Positions 1-4,161 of a DNA stretch of 6,026 bases are shown piece by piece. Made by a program: the position numbers and the translations under genes. Within the stretch, counting starts at the first letter, position 1. Each line of letters starts with the position of its first letter. Source of the stretch: Fibrobacteraceae bacterium (GTDB lineage: Bacteria > Fibrobacterota > Fibrobacteria > Fibrobacterales > Fibrobacteraceae); assembly GCA_021443045.1 (NCBI GenBank), contig JABUUT010000023.1:14797-20822 (forward strand), written 5' to 3'. The notes below the pieces were generated by a model. That model worked only from the letters and a program-made list of their open reading frames with translations. It did no database searches and had not been told where the DNA came from.

Positions 1-39
1 TCGTTGGAGCACAAATTTTAGCCTCTTGTTGCATTTGCC

Positions 40-107
40 ATAAAACATTCCTTTCGCCACAGGCGTCACTATGTTCCTTATTTCCTGTGGCTCAATCCAT
101 GTTTTAT
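40..107. repeat. Nested imperfect palindrome, two arms sharing one centre
   Basis: ATAAAACAT (40-48) is the exact reverse complement of ATGTTTTAT (99-107), and GCCACAGG (56-63) is the exact reverse complement of CCTGTGGC (84-91). Both pairs are centred at 73.5, so they belong to one structure: a 9-bp outer stem, a symmetric 7x7 internal loop, an 8-bp inner stem and a 20-base loop. There is no T-tract after either arm, so it is not a classical terminator. It may be a small non-autonomous palindromic element or a structured RNA; the sequence alone does not decide. Confidence 0.55.
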
Positions 108-134
108 TCCATACTAGTTTTTCTGCAGGACTCA

Positions 135-160
135 GTCATCCCGAACTTCGTGAGGGATTC
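135..160. repeat. REP-like intergenic palindromic repeat
   Basis: The 26-base segment beginning GTCATCCCGAAC and ending GAGGGATTC contains the stem ATCCC (138-142)/GGGAT (154-158) around a loop holding GAAcTTC. It resembles the GTCATCCTGAGCGAAG-type dispersed repeats found in many bacteria. Only one copy is present here, so its repeat status is inferred from resemblance. It lies 66 bases past the stop of the transporter gene, a usual place for REP-type elements. Confidence 0.45.
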
Positions 161-171
161 AGTAGAATGTC

Positions 172-184
172 CATATTGAATATG
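172..184. repeat. Short perfect palindrome CATATTGAATATG
   Basis: CATATT and AATATG flank a single central G, giving a 13-base odd palindrome. It sits between the REP-like element and the ACTAACC-type quasi-repeat, in the 3' flank of the transporter gene. An A/T-only palindrome of this size can arise by chance. Confidence 0.3.
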
Positions 185-190
185 CAAGTA

Positions 191-232
191 CTGATAACTA
201 GCCACCGACCACCGATAACCAACCACTAACCC
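191..232. repeat. Degenerate quasi-repeat of ACTAACC / ACCGATAACC units
   Basis: The stretch reads as irregular units: ACTAGCC, ACCGACC, ACCGATAACC, AACC, ACTAACCC. The bottom strand is therefore G/T-rich (GGTTAGTGG-like). It overlaps the last codon and stop (TAG, bottom strand, 228-226) of the transporter gene, so the repeat supplies that stop codon. I recall similar strings as common between genes in Fibrobacter genomes; that is memory, not shown here. Confidence 0.4.
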
Positions 233-1152
233 TTTTTTAAATTCACTTGGGCGAGCACGATGGCTACCGCCATCAGGGCGCAGCCCGCCAGTTCCCTGGA
301 ACTTAGGTGCTCGCCAAGTACCGCCCACCCTGATAGGACCGCAAATACCGATTCCAGGCTCATAAGGAGGGAGGCCAGGGTGGGCTCAATTTTATTCTGT
401 GCCACAATTTGCAACGTGTAGGCTATGCCTGTAGAAAGAATGGCGGTATAGAGAAGAGGAATCCAGGCGTTAAGATGACTGTAACCTTCAAGGGCCTGGA
501 CCACCAAATTCATGTCGCATTTGATGTCCAAAAAAATCATTGGGAAAATGCTGAGCACCGCCGATACCAAAAACTGAATGAATGAAAGCCGCACGCCGTC
601 TACCTGGGCAATATAGCGGTCTACCACCATAATCTGTACGGCAAAGGCTAGGGCGCACAACAACAAAACGCAATCCGAAGATTCTATGGTAAAGTCGCCC
701 TTGATGCACAGAAAAAATAGCCCCACCAGGGTGATGGCCACGCAGAGCCATAGCTTGATACTGCTTTTTCGCCCCACGAAAATGCCCAAAACAGGCACCA
801 ACACAATGTAACATGCTGTTAAAAAGCCGGATTTTCCGGCGGATGTTCCCATGAAAATGCCCAGCTGTTGCAAATTCATTGCAAAAAACAGGGCTATTCC
901 ACAAAAAATTCCAGCTTTCCACAAAAGCTTCTTTTCTTCTGCGGAAACAGGCTTTTTTGAAACCAGATTTCGTTTTTTATGAACATAATCCAGAACTTTT
1001 ACAACCCCTAGCAAAAAGGCGGCCCCGATAAAATTTCTGATGCAGGTAAATGCGAATGGGCCGGCCACGTTTCCTTCCACTTGGGCCACAAAAGCGGAGC
1101 CCCAAATAAAGGCCGTAAGAACTAGAAGAAAGCTGTAGCCAAGGTTTGCCAT
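226..1152 (-). CDS. DMT-family transporter with two EamA domains
   Basis: Inner-membrane permease of the drug/metabolite transporter superfamily (EamA, RhaT-like); substrate not predictable. With the start used here it has 308 residues, a normal length for the family, and about ten hydrophobic segments in two EamA repeats (roughly residues 6-150 and 160-303). Family signatures are visible: an N-terminal helix with AFIWGSAFVAQ (14-24), the first-repeat TSAGKSGFLTACYIVLVP (103-120), and near the C-terminus EPTLASLLMSLESVFAVLSG (256-275) followed by WAVLGEHLS (276-284). The Met at 1152 was chosen because it lies a few residues before the first helix. In-frame Mets at 1167, 1197 and 1215 would add 5, 15 or 21 residues, and none has a clear SD. 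The gene is alone on its strand and divergent from the small-peptide unit. A minus-strand TATAAT lies at 1266-1261, without a good -35 box. Confidence 0.93.
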   Translation of the reverse strand: MANLGYSFLLVLTAFIWGSAFVAQVEGNVAGPFAFTCIRNFIGAAFLLGVVKVLDYVHKKRNLVSKKPVSAEEKKLLWKAGIFCGIALFFAMNLQQLGIFMGTSAGKSGFLTACYIVLVPVLGIFVGRKSSIKLWLCVAITLVGLFFLCIKGDFTIESSDCVLLLCALAFAVQIMVVDRYIAQVDGVRLSFIQFLVSAVLSIFPMIFLDIKCDMNLVVQALEGYSHLNAWIPLLYTAILSTGIAYTLQIVAQNKIEPTLASLLMSLESVFAVLSGWAVLGEHLSSRELAGCALMAVAIVLAQVNLKKG

Positions 1153-1225
1153 GGGTGAAATATACATTTTTATTACAATTTGGGCACTTTTGTCCATTAT
1201 GGATAAACCGTCCATGAGAACTGCA

Positions 1226-1254
1226 TTGCCGTATAGTCTAGCAGCACTTTATAA
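1226..1254 (+). promoter_or_regulatory. Candidate sigma70-type promoter for the small-peptide unit
   Basis: TTGCCG (1226-1231) and TTATAA (1249-1254) are separated by exactly 17 bases, close to the TTGACA/TATAAT consensus. Transcription would start near 1261, giving a leader of about 50 bases before the small ORF. The region overlaps the upstream side of the divergent transporter gene. This is a pattern match only. Confidence 0.4.
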
Positions 1255-1276
1255 ACGTAAATTATACACATGGGAA

Positions 1277-1290
1277 CGGGCAAAAGCCCG
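1277..1290 (+). promoter_or_regulatory. Leader hairpin CGGGC-AAAA-GCCCG
   Basis: A five-pair G/C stem with an AAAA tetraloop lies in the predicted 5' leader, ending 9 bases before the SD AAGGAG at 1300-1305. No T-tract follows, so it is not a terminator. It could stabilise the leader or influence ribosome access; that role is inferred from position alone. Confidence 0.4.
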
Positions 1291-1299
1291 GAGGAAAAC

Positions 1300-1305
1300 A
1301 AGGAG
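1300..1305 (+). promoter_or_regulatory. Strong ribosome binding site for the small ORF
   Basis: AAGGAG lies five bases upstream of the ATG at 1311. A near-perfect SD at the right spacing before so short an ORF is the main reason to believe the ORF is translated, since several neighbouring larger genes have weak SD sequences. Confidence 0.55.
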
Positions 1306-1310
1306 TGTAT

Positions 1311-1421
1311 ATGAAGAACGATGTTATTGTAAAGCAGTATGCGCCTATGATAGAGGCCATTCTCAGTGGAGTTGTTACGGTTTCTGGCTGTTTCTATCTC
1401 CTAGTCGTCAGTTTGAGCTAG
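1311..1421 (+). CDS. Small single-helix hydrophobic peptide, 36 residues
   Basis: I do not recognise a family. The peptide begins MKNDVIVKQYAPMIEAIL, followed by a hydrophobic stretch (about residues 14-36) containing GVVTVSGCFYLLVV, and it ends Ser-Leu-Ser. A short charged N-terminus plus one membrane-length helix is the layout of type I toxins (Fst/Ldr/TxpA class) and of small membrane regulators. The APMIEAIL start of the helix faintly recalls Fst-like peptides, which is not enough to assign it. Support for translation: AAGGAG five bases upstream, a promoter-like pair at 1226-1254, a leader hairpin, and a strong terminator about 70 bases after the stop. Two tandem TAG codons (1419-1424) end it. 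The same frame then stays open to a TAA at 1506-1508. An untranslated small RNA is the main alternative. Confidence 0.5.
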   Translation: MKNDVIVKQYAPMIEAILSGVVTVSGCFYLLVVSLS

Positions 1422-1490
1422 TAGAGCAAGAAGTTCTCTCTCTATACGCCTTGTCCAGAGTGTTTGGGATTTTGGGCATTGGGCAAAGTT

Positions 1491-1529
1491 AAGTCCCCGG
1501 ATTGGTAAGTCCGGGGATTTTTGTTTTTT
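1491..1529 (+). terminator. Rho-independent terminator of the small-peptide unit
   Basis: TCCCCGGA (1494-1501) pairs perfectly with TCCGGGGA (1510-1517) over an eight-base loop, and AAG/TTT extends the stem outward. A T-rich tract (ATTTTTGTTTTTT, 1517-1529) follows directly. This is a classic intrinsic terminator. It shows that a plus-strand transcript ends here, which supports a real transcription unit between about 1260 and 1520. Confidence 0.85.
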
Positions 1530-1568
1530 AGCCAAGGTACCCCCACAGGGGGATGGTGCGTAAAAAAC
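1523..1568. repeat. Imperfect hairpin bounded by GTTTTTTA / TAAAAAAC
   Basis: GTTTTTTA (1523-1530) is the exact reverse complement of TAAAAAAC (1561-1568). Inside, CCA (1532-1534) can pair with TGG (1554-1556), and CCCCC (1540-1544) pairs with GGGGG (1548-1552) across ACA. The left arm is also the T-tract of the preceding terminator. The CCCCC/GGGGG hairpin is not followed by T residues on either strand, so it is not itself a standard terminator. It lies just upstream of the phosphoribosyltransferase-like gene. Confidence 0.5.
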
Positions 1569-1576
1569 ACCCAAAT

Positions 1577-1586
1577 TGTATATATT
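1577..1586 (+). promoter_or_regulatory. Candidate -10 region for the phosphoribosyltransferase-like gene
   Basis: TGTATATATT resembles an extended -10 element, with TATATA or TATATT preceded by TG. It lies 28 bases before the ATG at 1615 and downstream of the terminator at 1491-1529, so the gene needs its own promoter near here. No convincing -35 box is visible. Confidence 0.35.
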
Positions 1587-1602
1587 GGAGGTATATTTGA
1601 AT

Positions 1603-1609
1603 AAGGAGG
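1603..1609 (+). promoter_or_regulatory. Ribosome binding site fixing the ATG at 1615
   Basis: AAGGAGG lies five bases before ATG GCT TTA. This perfect SD decides against the in-frame upstream TTG at 1576, which would add 13 residues. A second GGAGG sits further upstream (1587-1591). Confidence 0.8.
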
Positions 1610-1614
1610 TTTTT

Positions 1615-2448
1615 ATGGCTTTAAAGGTTACCGATAATTCACCCTGGAAATTTACCATTGAGCCAAAATTGCCACGCTGTGAGGGAATAGACATTTCAAC
1701 AAAATATGGACGGACTGTTGTGTCTATAAATACCCATCATGAAAAGGGTATGGACACCTCGCTAAAAGATAAACCTATAGTAGAAATTAGAGACATTGAT
1801 GGAATACAAGTTAAGATACTATCGATTTTTAAAAGAACTGCTGGAGTTGAAGGGGATGGAAACCCTTTAATCTACGCATTAAAACGAAAAGATGGGTATT
1901 CCATAAGCAAAGAGGACAGAGCCTGGATTGAAAACAGAGCCCGTGAAATAATGAGAACATTTATTGCTGAATTAGGGCAGGACATATTCATAAGCATTCC
2001 GTCTTCTGCAGGAATAAATAAAATGCTTTTAGACATGGTGGAGGATTTGATTCCTCATGAGGCTCGATTTATACCAAATTTAATACGTAAAATTTCGGCA
2101 GGGATGGTTCAAGAATTGTTATATGGAAATGTGGATTTTTATAACAAGGCGCTTCCTAAATTTGAAAATGATAAAGAGCTTAATGATGCCCTTTCTAAAT
2201 CATTTTCAGCCATGACTAATGATACATTTGAAAGAAAAAAATTGGATGCTAGATTTAGAGGCATTGCCATGAAAACCATGGAAATAATTCCATTTTTTAA
2301 GGATGTTTGTGATATGAAAGACCATGACATTGTTTTAATAGATGACACCATCAGTTATGGTGATACTATTGATGAGGCTTGTCGTCTAATGGTGGAAAAC
2401 TTTCAACCAGCCTCTGTTTCTGTATTGACACTTTGTTCTTCTAAATAA
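1615..2448 (+). CDS. Phosphoribosyltransferase-like protein of unknown substrate
   Basis: 277 residues, soluble, with no signal peptide or membrane helix. Near the C-terminus, DIVLIDDTISYGDTI (238-252) matches the type I phosphoribosyltransferase PRPP-binding signature: a hydrophobic strand, two acidic residues (D243, D244), then a T/S-G-T loop. The loop reads TISYGDT where typical enzymes have TxxTGxT, so the second Thr is Tyr. The segment DIFISIPSSAGINKML (123-138) looks like an earlier Rossmann strand plus loop of the same fold. Residues 1-80 and the helical insert 150-230 are not recognised. It is not a full-length match to the usual nucleobase enzymes (Apt, Hpt, Upp, PyrE) or to ComF. 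The gene is clearly A+T-richer than its neighbours (2161-2220 has 18 G/C of 60, against 32 of 60 at 4681-4740) and stands alone between two terminators, suggesting acquisition by transfer. Function remains inference; the substrate is unknown. Confidence 0.82.
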   Translation: MALKVTDNSPWKFTIEPKLPRCEGIDISTKYGRTVVSINTHHEKGMDTSLKDKPIVEIRDIDGIQVKILSIFKRTAGVEGDGNPLIYALKRKDGYSISKEDRAWIENRAREIMRTFIAELGQDIFISIPSSAGINKMLLDMVEDLIPHEARFIPNLIRKISAGMVQELLYGNVDFYNKALPKFENDKELNDALSKSFSAMTNDTFERKKLDARFRGIAMKTMEIIPFFKDVCDMKDHDIVLIDDTISYGDTIDEACRLMVENFQPASVSVLTLCSSK

Positions 2449-2467
2449 CCGAAATATTCAGACCCAT

Positions 2468-2499
2468 AAAAAATGCGGAACCTTGGTTCCGCGTTTTTT
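2468..2499. terminator. Bidirectional terminator between convergent genes
   Basis: GCGGAAC (2475-2481) pairs with GTTCCGC (2486-2492) over CTTG. The hairpin is preceded by AAAAAA (2468-2473) and followed by a T run (2494-2499), so it has a T-tract on both strands. It lies between the plus-strand stop at 2448 and the minus-strand stop at 2512, and probably serves both the phosphoribosyltransferase-like gene and the sigma-factor operon. Confidence 0.85.
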
Positions 2500-2511
2500 A
2501 GATTTTTTGAC

Positions 2512-3099
2512 CTATTTTTGTGGAGGTTCCTTTTTTTGCTGGAAGTCCCTGAATTTTTCCATTTGCTCCTTGGTGAGTATCTTGGCGAGGGAGGTGGCGC
2601 CTGCAATGCGGTGGTCCAGCATGGCTTCGTGGCTTATCATGATTTGTGTTCTCGCCAGTTTTATTTTTTCTGCGTCACCGCTGTCTAGTGCTTGTTTAAG
2701 TGCTTTTTCGGCTTCTTTTTTTTGGCTGCGAAGCACTTTGAAGGTAGAGTCCATTTGGGAGCGCTGCTGTTCCAGAGCTGTTTTTTGTTCTGGGGTTACC
2801 TGAAGCATGGAATCGATAAATTCCGGGTTTGGCCCCTTAAAGCCCTCTTTCCTGAATTCGGGACCTTTAAAACCAGGCCCCTTGAAACTAGGACCTTTGT
2901 GATGTGGCCCCTTATGGGGGGCAAATTCGGGTCCATCAAATTGTGGACCGTGAAATTGGGGGGCGTTTTGTGCAAATGGGCATGGTGCCTTTTTGCTTGG
3001 GCAGCTCATGCATTTGCTTATACAGATGGCTCCACAGAAGAAGCCTACTGCACAGGCCAAAATGATGAAGCTAGCAAAAATGAGGGTTTTCTTATTCAT
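2512..3099 (-). CDS. Membrane-anchored periplasmic LTxxQ (Spy/CpxP/CnrX-like) sensor
   Basis: 195 residues. A hydrophobic N-terminus (about 5-27) is a single anchor or signal; ILAC (13-16) could also be a lipobox, but the hydrophobicity continues past it, favouring a membrane anchor. A Cys-containing stretch follows (C30, C33 as CMSC; C40), then a low-complexity region with His and repeated FKGP (49-90), then a helical domain (91-190). That domain has VTPEQ (101-105) and LTKEQ (175-179), the paired LTxxQ-type motifs of Spy/CpxP/ZraP/CnrX proteins. The family binds metals or unfolded proteins in the periplasm. Third gene of the sigma operon: its ATG lies three bases after the anti-sigma stop, with AAGGAG overlapping that stop. 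The likely job is signal input to the anti-sigma factor, as CnrX is to CnrY. Metal specificity is unknown; the His and Cys residues suggest metal binding. Confidence 0.85.
   Translation of the reverse strand: MNKKTLIFASFIILACAVGFFCGAICISKCMSCPSKKAPCPFAQNAPQFHGPQFDGPEFAPHKGPHHKGPSFKGPGFKGPEFRKEGFKGPNPEFIDSMLQVTPEQKTALEQQRSQMDSTFKVLRSQKKEAEKALKQALDSGDAEKIKLARTQIMISHEAMLDHRIAGATSLAKILTKEQMEKFRDFQQKKEPPQK
2830..2955 (-). repeat. Coding low-complexity repeat (FKGP-type units)
   Basis: Residues 49-90 of the LTxxQ protein consist of degenerate four- to five-residue units: FHGP, QFDGP, EFAP, HKGP, HHKGP, SFKGP, GFKGP, EF, GFKGP. The DNA shows repeated CCTTTAAA/GGCCCC-like words with many substitutions, so the repeat is old or under selection at the protein level. 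It forms a Gly/Pro-rich linker with basic residues and four His between the anchor and the helical domain, and its length may vary between strains. Confidence 0.75.
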
Positions 3100-3102
3100 G
3101 TT

Positions 3103-3468
3103 TTACTCCTTGAGCAAATAATTAAAGGATGTCATGTTGTCTAGATTTTCAAATTCATTCTGTTGGTCGCTGCCCAAATTCTGGTACCAGCTGGATAGTT
3201 CGCTGCTGGCCATTTGGTTCATGGAAACTTCACCACCCAGACTATCGGTGTGGCCCCCTGCAATGGAGAGTAGTACGCCTAGCCCAACAAATACAAGACT
3301 TGCTGCCAGGGGTATGGCGCTGGCCCAAAAAGAGAATTTACTGGATGATTCGCAACAGAGGCTGCCTTGAATGGCGGCTTCCTGATGAATGCGCTGCATT
3401 ACCATTTCAAAGGAGCCGCTGGGTACTTCCAGTTTTTCCATTTTGGAGAAATCGATTTTTTGTTCCAT
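3103..3468 (-). CDS. Candidate anti-sigma factor, single-pass membrane protein
   Basis: 121 residues: a cytoplasmic N-terminal half (1-47) beginning MEQKIDFSKMEKLEVPSGSF, one membrane helix (about 48-70) and a short periplasmic tail with aromatic and acidic residues. This is the layout of small membrane anti-sigma factors such as CnrY. No HxxxCxxC zinc motif is present; there is only a Cys pair at 38-39. Role is inferred mainly from position: its ATG follows the sigma stop by one base, and its SD (AAAGGAGA) lies within the last sigma codons, so translation is probably coupled and the two proteins made in matched amounts. The N-terminus probably holds the sigma-binding helix and the tail probably contacts the LTxxQ sensor encoded next. 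The sequence itself is not one I recognise. Confidence 0.75.
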   Translation of the reverse strand: MEQKIDFSKMEKLEVPSGSFEMVMQRIHQEAAIQGSLCCESSSKFSFWASAIPLAASLVFVGLGVLLSIAGGHTDSLGGEVSMNQMASSELSSWYQNLGSDQQNEFENLDNMTSFNYLLKE

Positions 3469-3469
3469 G

Positions 3470-4033
3470 TTATTCTCCTTTTTCTGCTAAAAAGGCTCGC
3501 AGGCTTTGCCTTGCTCGGCTGAGCCGAGCCTTGATGGTGCCTTCGGGCAGGTTGTAAATTTCCGCCAAGTCCTTGATTTCCAAGTCTTCGGCGTCTTTTA
3601 GCCACAGCAAGCTTCGAGTTTCGGCGGGGAGCACCCCCAGAGCCTTTTCAAAAAGTTCCTTGTTGAAGTTGGCTACTTCCTCAGTTTTACTCAACCCCTG
3701 CTCCACAATAAGGTTGTAGTTTTCGGTTTCCAGTTCATGGTGCCGCTTTTGAGCCCGGAGCTTCATAAGGCACTGGTTTACGGTTAGCCTAAAAAGCCAT
3801 GTTGAAATGGATGATTCGCCACGAAAACTTTGGGCTGCCTTGGGCAAATGGGCAAAGACATCCATGAGTATGTCTTCGGCTTCTTCCTTGTTTTTTAACA
3901 TTCTAAAAGCCAGGTTTAGCACCTTTGAGGCGTGCAGGTTCCAAACCAGTTCCATGGCCACTCTAAAACCTGCCCGGGTGCTTGCATCGGGGCTGGTATC
4001 GCTAATGGTCTGTAGAATGGCTTTTTCGTTCAT
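3470..4033 (-). CDS. ECF-type RNA polymerase sigma factor
   Basis: 187 residues from the ATG at 4033, the usual ECF size. Sigma region 2 spans about residues 28-97, with EEAEDILMDVFAHLP (50-64) as the core-binding helix and SISTWLFRLTVNQCLMKLRA (75-94) as the -10 recognition helix. Region 4 spans about 128-182, with the helix-turn-helix LEIKDLAEIYNLPEGTIKAR (151-170) followed by LSRARQSLR. There is no region 1 or 3 and no C-terminal extension, so it is a simple ECF regulated by the anti-sigma encoded directly downstream. An in-frame TTG at 4072 would add 13 residues; the ATG is preferred, although neither has a clear SD. First gene of a three-gene operon; autoregulation is usual for such units, but I see no convincing ECF promoter upstream. 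Confidence 0.93.
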   Translation of the reverse strand: MNEKAILQTISDTSPDASTRAGFRVAMELVWNLHASKVLNLAFRMLKNKEEAEDILMDVFAHLPKAAQSFRGESSISTWLFRLTVNQCLMKLRAQKRHHELETENYNLIVEQGLSKTEEVANFNKELFEKALGVLPAETRSLLWLKDAEDLEIKDLAEIYNLPEGTIKARLSRARQSLRAFLAEKGE

Positions 4034-4050
4034 TTTGATATTTAGATGAA

Positions 4051-4062
4051 TTGCAGCTGCAA
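4051..4062. promoter_or_regulatory. Palindrome TTGCAGCTGCAA, possible operator
   Basis: A perfect 12-base palindrome lies 18 bases before the sigma ATG (minus strand), inside the 128-base divergent region shared with the DUF1538 gene. A related TTGCAA sits close by at 4068-4073. The position fits a regulator binding site for the sigma operon or for both directions. No regulator is identified. Confidence 0.35.
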
Positions 4063-4141
4063 ATGGTTGCAATGTTTTTGGGACTCTTCCAAAAAATATA
4101 GAACCGCTGTAGGGTAGGGCTTTTTTGGGGGGTAAAAAAAT

Positions 4142-4150
4142 TGCTACATT
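4142..4150 (+). promoter_or_regulatory. Candidate extended -10 box for the DUF1538 gene
   Basis: TGCTACATT follows an A-tract (4134-4140) and fits the TGnTAnnnT extended -10 pattern. It lies 11 bases before the ATG at 4162, so the leader would be only a few bases, with AAAGAGA acting as a partial SD if transcription starts early enough. No -35 box is evident. An alternative weak pair is GTTTTT (4074-4079) and TATAGA (4097-4102), 17 bases apart. Confidence 0.3.
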
Positions 4151-4161
4151 TTAAAGAGACC

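Noticed and set aside
3..176. Plus-strand open frame at the left edge
   Set aside because: Its last third is the REP-like repeat and its composition (many Ser, Cys, Phe) is not protein-like. It has no recognisable motif.
488..922. 144-codon minus-strand open frame inside the transporter gene
   Set aside because: It overlaps the transporter on the same strand in another frame. Its translation has no family features, while the transporter frame shows clear EamA motifs.
1151..1492. 113-codon plus-strand open frame
   Set aside because: It starts inside the transporter gene on the opposite strand, has no SD at its start and mixed composition. The frame at 1311 with AAGGAG is a better explanation of the region.
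1615..2448. Retron-type system built on the PRTase-like gene
   Set aside because: Some retrons use a PRTase effector, but there is no reverse transcriptase and no msr/msd-like structure in the window.
2821..2955. CRISPR-like or tandem DNA array
   Set aside because: The repeat is coding (FKGP units), degenerate at DNA level and lacks uniform repeat-spacer lengths.
2692..3144. 150-codon plus-strand open frame
   Set aside because: Antisense to the LTxxQ sensor gene. The Phe/Trp-rich translation is the complement of the Gly/Pro/Lys repeat, and no SD is present.
3129..3557. 142-codon plus-strand open frame
   Set aside because: Antisense across the anti-sigma and the end of the sigma gene, which are well supported by SD spacing and motifs.
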